From: Anaerolineales bacterium UBA2317
GTDB taxonomy: Bacteria > Chloroflexota > Anaerolineae > Anaerolineales > Villigracilaceae
DNA length: 13,124 nt
Reading direction: 5' to 3'
NCBI GenBank assembly: GCA_002345215.1
Contig: DDVH01000004.1
Coordinates: forward strand, 99,647 to 112,770
Positions 1 through 5,899 of the stretch are shown here, piece by piece. Under the pieces are notes generated by a model, which saw only the letters and a list, made by a program, of their open reading frames with translations, made no database searches and was not told the DNA's origin. Positions within the stretch are counted from its first letter, which is position 1. Each line of letters begins with the position of its first letter. Both the position numbers and the translations under genes were made by a program.

Positions 1-360
1 CAAGGTTATATTGCTGAATGTACAGGTGAAAATTTATTTATGGTGCGTGACGGAAAAATTATCACGCCATCTACTGCACCTGTGTTGGAAGGCATCACAC
101 GCCAATCTATTTATACGATTGCAAAAGATTTGGGCTATGAAGTGATTGAAATGCCAGTCTCGCGTGACCAACTCTATAACGCCGATGAGGTTTTCGTTTG
201 TGGAACTGCCGCAGAAGTGATTGGATTAAGCGAAATTGATTATAGAAAAATTGGTGACGGTAAATCTGGAAAAATCACACGTGAGATTCAAAATGTGTAT
301 CACGATGCGATTCGTGGAAAAGTAGCCAAGTATGAAAGCTGGTGTGATTACGTTGGGTAA
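1..360 (+). CDS. ilvE: Branched-chain amino acid aminotransferase, C-terminal part (5' end outside window)
   Basis: This is the last 119 codons of a class IV PLP-dependent aminotransferase. The enzyme interconverts leucine, isoleucine or valine with their 2-oxo acids, using glutamate/2-oxoglutarate, in the cytoplasm. The visible part opens with the family pattern E-x-T-G-E-N-L-F-M-V-R-D-G (near 19-57), followed by TPSTAPVLEGITR (64-102), an ADEVFVCGTAAEV segment (181-219) and the closing GKITREIQ region. These match the C-terminal half of IlvE closely. The PLP-binding lysine would lie upstream and is not seen. The reading frame is open from base 1 and ends at TAA 358-360. D-amino acid aminotransferase and aminodeoxychorismate lyase share the fold, but the ADEVF..GTAAE motif and the C-terminal spacing favour IlvE. 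No terminator follows directly; a palindromic repeat does. Confidence 0.9.
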   Translation, partial: QGYIAECTGENLFMVRDGKIITPSTAPVLEGITRQSIYTIAKDLGYEVIEMPVSRDQLYNADEVFVCGTAAEVIGLSEIDYRKIGDGKSGKITREIQNVYHDAIRGKVAKYESWCDYVG

Positions 361-375
361 AGAGTGAAGAGCATT

Positions 376-447
376 AGCCACAGAGAACACAGAGGGCACT
401 GAGATTTTTAAAATCTTTTCTCATTTACCTCTGTGACCTCTGTGGCT
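376..447. repeat. Imperfect inverted repeat / long hairpin with CACAGAG motifs
   Basis: Two 28-base arms (376-403 and 420-447) are reverse complements except at about six internal positions. They flank an AT-rich centre that is itself nearly palindromic (gattttt / aaaatc). Each arm carries two CACAGAG-type words, on the left as AGCCACAGAG followed by CACAGAGG. The element fills most of the gap between ilvE and the next gene. From memory, CACAGAG-rich palindromes of this type recur in intergenic regions of many bacterial genomes, so a dispersed, possibly mobile, repeat family is likely. The central A/T run and strong stem could also act as a weak bidirectional terminator after ilvE. Only one copy is present in this window. 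Confidence 0.7.
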
Positions 448-460
448 TAAGAATTGGGGC

Positions 461-466
461 TATAAT
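461..466 (+). promoter_or_regulatory. Candidate -10 box for the nuclease-like gene (possible leaderless start)
   Basis: A perfect TATAAT ends 6 bases before the ATG at 473, which would place the transcription start at or next to the A of the start codon. No Shine-Dalgarno sequence lies upstream of that ATG. A convincing -35 hexamer is not visible; that position falls in the right arm of the inverted repeat. Confidence 0.45.
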
Positions 467-472
467 TATTTT

Positions 473-997
473 ATGTTCACAAAAAATTCCAGAAATCGTT
501 ACGACAAAAAAGATTCACTGGAACTCGGTCGCCGCGCAGAGGATGCCTTTGCGCGGCTTGCGATTCAGCATGGATTCAAAGTCACGGCTTCATCTGGAAA
601 AGAAAATATAGATGAACATATTGATTATGTCATTGAGCGAGATGGAAAATCTCATAAGGTGGATGTAAAAAGCATTAAGCGTAAATCAAGAGGGGATAAA
701 GAACTTCAAGATGAATTTTTGTGGATTGAATTACATAGTGTTAGGAAAAATAATCAAGGTTGGCTGTATGATGGCAAAGCGGATTTAATCGCCTTTGAAT
801 TGAAAGAATCTTTTCGCATTGTTGAACGGCTTGAATTAATTAAACTCGTCGAAAAACTTTTGGATTTTGAAGCAAAGGTCACAAGTTCAAAAGAAGCTTT
901 ATATAAAGTGTATTCTCGTAAAGACCGTTACGATTTGTTAACGATGATTAAGTCTGAAGATTTGGTAGGGATTAAGTATGTGGATTGGGAGAAGTAA
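473..997 (+). CDS. Hypothetical protein with PD-(D/E)XK nuclease-like signature
   Basis: A 174-residue soluble protein with no signal peptide or membrane segment. The N-terminal half reads as a helix LELGRRAEDAFARLAIQHGF (16-35, candidate acidic residue E23), then HIDYVIE with D51, then a strand KVDVKSIKR with D64-x-K66. This E...D...DxK order and spacing is typical of the PD-(D/E)XK nuclease superfamily. Downstream are WIELHSV and GWLYDGKADLIAFE (about 96-109), which I recall from small phage or plasmid nuclease-like proteins. The C-terminal third (about 110-174) is charged and helical and is not recognised. The gene stands alone between a palindromic repeat and the rpsB promoter, with no methyltransferase or phage gene beside it. 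The start is set by ATG 473, which has no Shine-Dalgarno but a -10 box at leaderless distance. The superfamily call is inferred from motifs; substrate and biological role are unknown. Confidence 0.75.
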   Translation: MFTKNSRNRYDKKDSLELGRRAEDAFARLAIQHGFKVTASSGKENIDEHIDYVIERDGKSHKVDVKSIKRKSRGDKELQDEFLWIELHSVRKNNQGWLYDGKADLIAFELKESFRIVERLELIKLVEKLLDFEAKVTSSKEALYKVYSRKDRYDLLTMIKSEDLVGIKYVDWEK

Positions 998-1034
998 TCG
1001 AAACTTTTAAGACTATTGAGACCAATCAGACCTC

Positions 1035-1063
1035 TTGACACATCCCTCTGCCTCGCATACAAT
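1035..1063 (+). promoter_or_regulatory. Sigma-70-type promoter of rpsB-tsf
   Basis: A perfect -35 TTGACA (1035-1040), a 17-base spacer and TACAAT (1058-1063) match the vegetative consensus at 11 of 12 positions. Transcription should begin near 1070, giving a leader of about 125 bases before the rpsB ATG. A strong promoter is expected for a ribosomal protein operon. Confidence 0.88.
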
Positions 1064-1094
1064 TCGGCGGCTTTGAAAAAAGCACATTCTGCCT

Positions 1095-1179
1095 AGGACG
1101 GGCAACAAGCGTCCTTGAGCGGGTCAACATTCCCGCTAAACTCACACCGTTCCGCATGAAGTGACATGTTGGAGAACGG
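1095..1179 (+). promoter_or_regulatory. Structured 5' leader of rpsB with three hairpins
   Basis: Three perfect 6-bp stems follow each other in the untranslated leader. The first is AGGACG 1095-1100 with CGTCCT 1110-1115. The second is AGCGGG 1118-1123 with CCCGCT 1132-1137. The third is CCGTTC 1147-1152 with GAACGG 1174-1179, which encloses an inner CATG/CATG stem (1155-1158 with 1165-1168). The third ends 8 bases before the GGAG (1188-1191) used by rpsB. No U-run follows any stem, so termination is unlikely. S2 is known to repress its own operon through the rpsB leader in gammaproteobacteria; a similar S2-binding leader here is an inference. I cannot say whether it matches a described leader family. 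Confidence 0.55.
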
Positions 1180-1195
1180 AAATTTATGGAGAAAC

Positions 1196-2125
1196 ATGGC
1201 TACTATTTCTATGAAAGCCCTGCTTGAGAGCGGCGTCCATTTCGGTCACCGCACCAACAAGTGGGACCCCCGCATGAAGCCTTACATCTTTACAGAGCGT
1301 AATGGTATTCATATTCTTGACTTGCAACAAACGGTCAAATTGGCGAATAATGCTTATGCTGTCATACGTGATACTGTCGCAAATGGCGGTACTGTTTTGT
1401 TTGTCGGTACCAAACGCCAAGCCCAAGAGACCATTGCAGAAGAAGCAATCCGCTGTGGAATGCCTTACGTCACCGAACGCTGGTTGGGTGGTATGCTCAC
1501 CAACTGGTCAACCATGCATCAACGTATTCAAGAGTTGGAAAGACTTGAACAGTTGCGTGATAGCGGAGACATCAACCGCCTCACCAAAAAGGAAGGCTTG
1601 TTGATTGAACGTGAGATTACACGCCTCAATACTCGCCTCGGCGGGGTGCGTAAAATGAAGAAGGTTCCTAACCTTTTGTTCATTATTGACGTAGGTCGTG
1701 AAGTGTCTGCTGTTCAAGAAGCCAACTTGCTCAACATTCCAATTGTGGCATTGGTAGATACAAACTGCAATCCACAACCTGTGGATTATGTCATCCCATC
1801 TAACGACGATGCCATTCGTGCTATCAAGTTGTTAGTCTCCAAGATGGCAGATGCTGTCTTAGAAGGTAAAGCCTCTCGTAAAGATGAAGAACCTGAGCAA
1901 ATGGAAGATGTCAAGGCGGAATCAAAAGCCCGAACTCGCCCAGCCCGTTCTAAGGTCGAGACAGAAGCGGATGATGACGCAGGTGATGATGTCTTACTCG
2001 GTGAAGCAACTTTAGCAAAGATGAACGTCGGCAAGAAAGCAGATGTTGCTGTTGAAGAAGTTGTTGAAGAAGTAAAAGAAAATAAAAAATCTGAAGACGT
2101 TGAAGAATCAAAAAGCGAAGAATAG
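1196..2125 (+). CDS. rpsB: 30S ribosomal protein S2
   Basis: S2 of the small ribosomal subunit, 309 residues, bound at the back of the 30S head-body junction where S1 docks in many bacteria. The core (1-228) is classic: MKALLESGVHFGHRTNKWDP (6-25), HILDLQQT (39-46), GGTVLFVGTKRQA (64-76), WLGGMLTNW (96-104), PNLLFIIDV (158-166), IPIVALVDTNCNP (181-193) and IPSNDDAIRAIKLL (200-213). The start is ATG 1196, with GGAG at 1188-1191 and the usual MATISMK N-terminus. An in-frame ATG at 1166 would add ten atypical residues and lies inside a leader hairpin. The Escherichia coli protein is 241 residues long, so residues 229-309 form an extra, low-complexity tail rich in Glu, Asp, Lys and Val, probably disordered. 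It is first in an operon with tsf, 17 bases downstream. Confidence 0.98.
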   Translation: MATISMKALLESGVHFGHRTNKWDPRMKPYIFTERNGIHILDLQQTVKLANNAYAVIRDTVANGGTVLFVGTKRQAQETIAEEAIRCGMPYVTERWLGGMLTNWSTMHQRIQELERLEQLRDSGDINRLTKKEGLLIEREITRLNTRLGGVRKMKKVPNLLFIIDVGREVSAVQEANLLNIPIVALVDTNCNPQPVDYVIPSNDDAIRAIKLLVSKMADAVLEGKASRKDEEPEQMEDVKAESKARTRPARSKVETEADDDAGDDVLLGEATLAKMNVGKKADVAVEEVVEEVKENKKSEDVEESKSEE

Positions 2126-2142
2126 AAGGCAAGGATTGACAA

Positions 2143-2751
2143 ATGGAAATTACAACTGAAATGATTAAGCAATTGCGTGCCGCAACCAATGCACCCATGT
2201 TGGATTGCCGCAAAGCATTGCAAGAAGCGAATGGTGATTTTGATAAAGCAGTAGATTGGTTGCGTGAAAAAGGTATGGCAACTGCCGCCAAACGCGCCGA
2301 CCGTGATGCTTCAAACGGTGTGGTTGAATTGTATTCACATGGTGGTGGGCGTGTGGGTGTGATGGTTGAAATCAATTGCGAAACTGATTTTGTGGCACGT
2401 AATGAGCAATTCCGCACATTGGCACATGAAATCGCTTTGCAAATTGCCGCCAGTTCACCAAAATATATTACCGCTGACCAAGTCCCTGCTTCTGAATTGG
2501 AACACGAAAAAGAAATTGCGCGCGCACGTGCCAAAGAAGAAGGCAAGCCTGATAATGTGTTGGAAAAAATTGTTGAAGGTCGCGTTGAAAAATATAAAGA
2601 TGAAGTTTGCTTATTGCGCCAACCTTACATCCGCGATGAATCTGTGACGATTGAAAAATTGATTTTGCAAAATGTTGCCGCTATTGGTGAAGCCATCGTT
2701 GTTCGACGTTTTCAACGTTGGGAACTTGGTGAAAGCACAACTCAAGCATAA
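2143..2751 (+). CDS. tsf: Translation elongation factor Ts
   Basis: The guanine-nucleotide exchange factor that releases GDP from EF-Tu. The UBA-like N-terminal domain (1-55) shows MIKQLRAATNAPMLDCRKALQEANGD. The core has CETDFVARNEQF (79-90), whose TDFV segment contacts EF-Tu helix D in known structures. Further on are HEIALQIAA (95-103), VEKYKDEVCLLRQPYIRDESVTI and the closing GEAIVVRRFQRWELGE. At 202 residues it is far shorter than the E. coli protein (283) and close to the Thermus form (196), which has only one copy of the core subdomain and works as a dimer. That layout is inferred here from length and motif content. AAGGA at 2131-2135 lies 7 bases before the ATG. It is cotranscribed with rpsB and followed by a strong terminator. 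Confidence 0.97.
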   Translation: MEITTEMIKQLRAATNAPMLDCRKALQEANGDFDKAVDWLREKGMATAAKRADRDASNGVVELYSHGGGRVGVMVEINCETDFVARNEQFRTLAHEIALQIAASSPKYITADQVPASELEHEKEIARARAKEEGKPDNVLEKIVEGRVEKYKDEVCLLRQPYIRDESVTIEKLILQNVAAIGEAIVVRRFQRWELGESTTQA

Positions 2752-2754
2752 CTT

Positions 2755-2784
2755 AAAAAGCCAGCCTTCGGGTTGGCTTTTTTT
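2755..2784 (+). terminator. Rho-independent terminator after tsf
   Basis: A 9-bp stem, AAGCCAGCC (2758-2766) with GGTTGGCTT (2771-2779, one G-U pair), closes on a UUCG tetraloop and runs into seven T (2778-2784). A run of A before the stem gives some bidirectionality. It ends the rpsB-tsf transcript, so pyrH probably has its own promoter or lives on read-through. Confidence 0.93.
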
Positions 2785-2799
2785 CTGTAAAATTGAATT

Positions 2800-2827
2800 G
2801 TAGAGGCACGATATATCGTGCCCTTAC
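2800..2827. repeat. Palindrome directly upstream of the pyrH ribosome binding site
   Basis: GGCACGATATATCGTGCC (2805-2822) is a perfect 18-base palindrome. It extends to a 28-base imperfect one (GTA at 2800-2802, TAC at 2825-2827, two mismatched pairs between). It ends just before the GGAGG of pyrH, so in mRNA a hairpin would abut the Shine-Dalgarno. GTAGxGGCACG...CGTGCCxxTAC palindromes look, from memory, like a dispersed repeat type in cyanobacteria and Chloroflexota. A repressor operator is the alternative. Confidence 0.65.
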
Positions 2828-2838
2828 TGGAGGCATGA

Positions 2839-3558
2839 ATGGCAGAGTTGAAATATAAAAGAATCCTGTTGAAGTTAAGTGGCGAAGCGTTAGGCGGGTC
2901 AATGGGTTACGGTATTGATGTAGATGAAGCTGAAGCAATCGCCAGTCGCATTAAAGAAGTCCGTGAGATGGGCGTGGATGTAGCCGTCGTGATTGGCGCA
3001 GGAAATTTATGGCGTGGCAAACAAGGTTTGGAACGCGGCATGGATAGGTCAACTGCAGATTATATGGGGATGCTTGCCACTGTGATGAATGCTATGGCTT
3101 TGATGGATGCTTTAGAACGCATAGGAGTTTATACACGCGTCATGTCTGCCATCGAAATGCGTGCCATCGCCGAGCCTTACATTCGCCGACGCGCTATTCG
3201 CCACCTCGAAAAAGGTCGCGTGGTGATTTTTGGGGCTGGGACGGGTAATCCGTTTTTCTCCACCGATACAGCCGCCGCCTTACGCGCCTCTGAAATTGAC
3301 GCAGAGTTGGTCATCAAAGCCACAAAAGTAGATGGTGTGTATGATGCCGACCCGAAAAAGAATCCTGATGCGAAAAAGTTTGATACTTTGAGCTATATTG
3401 AAGTCTTAAATCGTCGTCTCGAAGTGATGGATAGCACCGCCATTACCCATTGTATGGAAAATAAAATGCCAATTATGGTTCTGAATTTATGGGACTCAAA
3501 AGCCTTGATCAGTGCTTTGAAGGGTGAGCAAGTAGGTACACTCGTCACAGCAGGATAA
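2839..3558 (+). CDS. pyrH: Uridylate kinase (UMP kinase)
   Basis: Cytoplasmic enzyme of the amino acid kinase family that phosphorylates UMP to UDP with ATP in pyrimidine nucleotide synthesis. In bacteria it is a hexamer usually controlled by GTP and UTP. The 239 residues are the standard length. Motifs in order are RILLKLSGEALGG (8-20), VIGAGNLWRG (51-60), DYMGMLATVMNA (74-85), the UMP-binding FGAGTGNPFFSTDTAAALRA (131-150), KATKVDGVYDADP (160-172) and MDSTA (197-201). The second glycine of the usual GGGN loop is alanine here (GAGN). GGAGG at 2829-2833 fixes ATG 2839. The gene lies between the tsf terminator and a second hairpin, so it may be transcribed alone; I see no convincing -35/-10 pair upstream, only a TAAAAT at 2788-2793. 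Confidence 0.98.
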   Translation: MAELKYKRILLKLSGEALGGSMGYGIDVDEAEAIASRIKEVREMGVDVAVVIGAGNLWRGKQGLERGMDRSTADYMGMLATVMNAMALMDALERIGVYTRVMSAIEMRAIAEPYIRRRAIRHLEKGRVVIFGAGTGNPFFSTDTAAALRASEIDAELVIKATKVDGVYDADPKKNPDAKKFDTLSYIEVLNRRLEVMDSTAITHCMENKMPIMVLNLWDSKALISALKGEQVGTLVTAG

Positions 3559-3567
3559 ATGCTTCTC

Positions 3568-3604
3568 AAAGAAAGAGGAAAATTATGTATTTCCCTCTTT
3601 CTTT
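3568..3604 (+). terminator. Probable terminator hairpin after pyrH
   Basis: AAAGAAAGAGG (3568-3578) pairs perfectly with CCTCTTTCTTT (3594-3604) around a 15-base loop that can pair further (AAA with TTT). The stem begins 9 bases after the pyrH stop. The downstream T-run is broken by C residues (tttcttttctctc), so termination may be only partial. Confidence 0.6.
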
Positions 3605-3706
3605 TCTCTCAGATTCTCTCAAACATTTTCATAAACTCTCGCCCCATAGCATAAATTACTATTTTAAGGTATCCTTATATTGTAAAAATTTTTCAGGAGG
3701 AAGCAC

Positions 3707-4276
3707 GTGAGTACTGATGAAATTAAAAGTCTATTGAAAGATGCTGAAACCCGTATGCACGGCGCGATTCAATCTCTAACTGATTCATTAAACGGCATCC
3801 GCACAGGGCGAGCCAGCCCATCTTTGGTTGAGAAACTACAAGTCGAATATTATGGCACTCCTACACCATTGATGAATATGGCTTCGATTAGTGTGCCAGA
3901 ACCACGTTCTTTGATGATTAAACCATTTGATGCCAGCTCTCTCAAAGATATTGAAAAAGCGATTCAGACTTCTGATTTAGGCTTGAATCCTAATTCTGAT
4001 GGCAAGGTCATACACCTCAACTTACCTCCATTAAACGAAGAACGTCGCAAAGACTTAGTCAAACAAGTGCATAATCGTTTAGAAGATGCTCGTATTGCTG
4101 TTCGTAACATCCGCAGAGATTTGCATAACGATTTACGCGATTATGAAAAAGAAAAATTAATCACCGAAGATGACCTCAAACGTGGTGAAGAAGATTTACA
4201 AAAGTTAACCGATAAATTTGTAGAAGAAATCGCTAAACTTGGTCAGCACAAAGAAAAAGATATTATGGAAGTGTAA
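3707..4276 (+). CDS. frr: Ribosome recycling factor
   Basis: RRF works with EF-G to split the post-termination ribosome into subunits. The 189 residues match the usual ~185. The three-helix-bundle domain is made from the N-terminal helix (IKSLLKDAETRMHGAIQSLTDSLNGIRTGRASPSL, interrupted here by no gap) and the C-terminal half (EERRKDLVKQVHNRLEDARIAVRNIRRDLHNDL and the DDLKRGEEDLQKLTDKF region). The small beta domain lies between, with YYGTPTPL, ISVPEPRSLMI and the SDLGLNPNSDGKVIHLNLPPL segment. The start is GTG 3707, set by an excellent AGGAGG at 3695-3700 with 6 bases spacing; no better ATG is near. The 148-base gap before it holds the pyrH hairpin and AT-rich sequence with only weak promoter-like words (TATATT 3676-3681). 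Next gene uppS is 59 bases downstream. Confidence 0.97.
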   Translation: MSTDEIKSLLKDAETRMHGAIQSLTDSLNGIRTGRASPSLVEKLQVEYYGTPTPLMNMASISVPEPRSLMIKPFDASSLKDIEKAIQTSDLGLNPNSDGKVIHLNLPPLNEERRKDLVKQVHNRLEDARIAVRNIRRDLHNDLRDYEKEKLITEDDLKRGEEDLQKLTDKFVEEIAKLGQHKEKDIMEV

Positions 4277-4286
4277 AGCATTCTAT

Positions 4287-4315
4287 CGGTGGTGTATTGC
4301 CGCCGAGATGGCGGC
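4287..4315 (+). other. Two mutually exclusive hairpins between frr and uppS
   Basis: GCCGCC (4299-4304) pairs perfectly with GGCGGC (4310-4315) across a 5-base loop. The same strand region, CCGCCG (4300-4305), can instead pair with CGGTGG (4287-4292, one G-U pair) across a 7-base loop. Only a TTT follows, so a standard terminator is unlikely. The overlap resembles a two-state RNA switch or attenuator, but no ligand-binding fold is recognisable. Confidence 0.4.
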
Positions 4316-4335
4316 TTTCGCTTAAAAGTTAAGAA

Positions 4336-5082
4336 ATGACAGACCTCCCCTTAAACATTCCGCTCGAAAAAATTCCTCAACACGTTGCCATGATTATGGA
4401 CGGCAATGGGCGTTGGGCACTTCAACGTGGGTTGCCTCGCTTGGCGGGACATAAAGCTGGCACAGAAAATCTCAGGCGAGTTATCCGCGCTTCAGTTGAG
4501 TTTGGAATCAAATACTTGACCATTTATGCATTTTCAACCGAAAATTGGGGCAGACCTCCCGAAGAAGTTCGCGGCTTAATGTTTATTTTGCAAGATGTGA
4601 TTGATAAAGAACTCGATGAATTAAATCGTGAAGGTGTACAGTTACGTCATATTGGACGATTAGAAAGATTAGACCCACGTATTCAGAAAAAAGTTTTACA
4701 TGCGATTGATTTAACAAAAAATAATGACCGTCTTGTAGTGAATGTCGCCTTTAATTACGGCGGGCGTGATGAAATTGTGTGTGCTATTCAAAAAATTATT
4801 GCTGATGGCATTCCCCCTGAAGATGTGACCGATGAATTGGTCAACAAATATTTATTTACCGCTGGCGTGCCAGACCCAGACTTAATCATCCGTACTTCTG
4901 GAGAATTGCGAGTGAGCAACTTCTTAATTTGGCAAGCCGCATATTCTGAGTGGTATATCACCCCCACCTTTTGGCCCGATTTTGATAAAGAAGAATATCG
5001 CCGTGCGATTGAGGCGTTTGCCAATCGTGACAGGCGCTTTGGGAAAGTATCCGCAGGGGAATTACAAGAAACCAATGCGTAG
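4336..5082 (+). CDS. uppS: Isoprenyl (undecaprenyl) diphosphate synthase
   Basis: A cis-prenyltransferase that adds isopentenyl diphosphate units to farnesyl diphosphate. The product is the C55 lipid carrier precursor for peptidoglycan and wall polymers. The 248 residues are the normal length. Visible are the catalytic motif MIMDGNGRWA (19-28, metal-binding D22), GHKAG (38-42), YAFSTENW (64-71), NVAFNYGGRDEI (136-147) and RTSGELRVSNFLIWQ (186-200), whose arginines bind the isopentenyl diphosphate. This is followed by AYSE (202-205), which holds the conserved glutamate. The ATG at 4336 has no good Shine-Dalgarno, only aagttaagaa before it. Expression may depend on coupling to frr or the hairpin region upstream. 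The 3' end overlaps cdsA by 8 bases. The chain length of the product cannot be read from the sequence. Confidence 0.97.
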   Translation: MTDLPLNIPLEKIPQHVAMIMDGNGRWALQRGLPRLAGHKAGTENLRRVIRASVEFGIKYLTIYAFSTENWGRPPEEVRGLMFILQDVIDKELDELNREGVQLRHIGRLERLDPRIQKKVLHAIDLTKNNDRLVVNVAFNYGGRDEIVCAIQKIIADGIPPEDVTDELVNKYLFTAGVPDPDLIIRTSGELRVSNFLIWQAAYSEWYITPTFWPDFDKEEYRRAIEAFANRDRRFGKVSAGELQETNA

Positions 5083-5887
5083 AAGATTATTTACAGTTCT
5101 CATCATGACGTTAATAGGAGTGCCTGCAATATTAATTGGAGGCATCTTTTATTTTTTGCTCATGGCTACTTTTTTACTCGGAGCCACTCGCGAATATGTG
5201 CAGTTATTTCGAGCAGTAAAACTTGAGCCTAATATGCAAATTACAATGGGTGGGGTAGCATTCGTAATTTTTACTCGCATGTTTTTTCCAGAATATGCCA
5301 TACCTGCTTTGGTGCTGTTTATCTTTATCGCCATGGCATATCATTTGAGTATTTACGAAAAAGGCAGAGACCAGTCTGCAATTGATTTTGCAATTACAGT
5401 AACAGGTATTGTTTATATAGGTTGGCTTGGTGCTTATCTGCTTGACTTGCGTAACTTACCACAAGGTGGGTGGTGGTTTATGCTAGTTATGTTTTGTATT
5501 TGGGGTGGCGACTCAGGTGCTTATTCCATTGGCAGGGCGTATGGAAAGCATAAAATCGCTCCACGTTTGAGCCCAAAGAAAAGTTGGGAAGGTTATATTG
5601 CCAGCGTTTTTTCAGGGGCAATCATTGGTGCATTTTATTTATACGTCTTCACCACATTTGGATATTTAGAAACAGATATGACCTATCTACAAGCCGCAAT
5701 TATGGGCTTATTGCTTGGAGCCTTACCCACACTGGGTGATTTAGGTGAAAGCATGATTAAACGCCAATCTGGAATCAAAGATTCAAGTGATATTATGCCG
5801 GGGCATGGTGGTTTTTTTGACCGAATTGATTCATGGATTTGGGGCGCACCAATAGGTTTTTATTTTTTGGTGTGGTTTATTCTATAA
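5075..5887 (+). CDS. cdsA: Phosphatidate cytidylyltransferase (CDP-diacylglycerol synthase)
   Basis: Integral membrane enzyme making CDP-diacylglycerol from phosphatidic acid and CTP, the branch point of phospholipid synthesis. The 270 residues form several hydrophobic helices, beginning LFTVLIMTLIGVPAILIGGIFYFLL. The signature is complete near the C-terminus, SMIKRQSGIKDSSDIMPGHGG then FFDRID (226-252), and is preceded by LSPKKSWEG (165-173), also conserved. ATG 5075 overlaps the uppS stop (ATGCGTAG), a pattern typical of translational coupling; a GGGGA at 5056-5060 is rather distant. The frame is open further upstream inside uppS, but that part is a shadow, since the MRRRLF start fits the short charged N-terminus before the first membrane helix. 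The dxr gene that often comes next is missing here. Confidence 0.96.
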   Translation: MRRRLFTVLIMTLIGVPAILIGGIFYFLLMATFLLGATREYVQLFRAVKLEPNMQITMGGVAFVIFTRMFFPEYAIPALVLFIFIAMAYHLSIYEKGRDQSAIDFAITVTGIVYIGWLGAYLLDLRNLPQGGWWFMLVMFCIWGGDSGAYSIGRAYGKHKIAPRLSPKKSWEGYIASVFSGAIIGAFYLYVFTTFGYLETDMTYLQAAIMGLLLGALPTLGDLGESMIKRQSGIKDSSDIMPGHGGFFDRIDSWIWGAPIGFYFLVWFIL

Positions 5888-5899
5888 ACTGGAGGTAGC

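Noticed and set aside
376..447. CRISPR repeat
   Set aside because: There is only one inverted element, with no direct-repeat array, regular spacers or cas genes.
1166..1195. Earlier in-frame ATG that would lengthen S2 by ten residues
   Set aside because: It lies inside the third leader hairpin, has no adequate ribosome binding site, and gives an atypical N-terminus. ATG 1196 has GGAG and the standard MATISMK start.
1786..2546. Long minus-strand open frames opposite rpsB and tsf
   Set aside because: Their translations are low-complexity Ser/Thr/Ala or Leu-rich and have no motifs, as expected for antisense shadows of the acidic S2 tail and tsf codons.
2143..2751. Truncated tsf pseudogene
   Set aside because: It is shorter than the E. 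coli protein, but N-terminal, TDFV and C-terminal motifs are all intact and the length matches the compact Thermus-type EF-Ts.
4982..5074. Extended N-terminus for cdsA inside uppS
   Set aside because: The added residues are highly basic with no membrane-protein character. The ATG at 5075, overlapping the uppS stop, gives a normal CdsA N-terminus.
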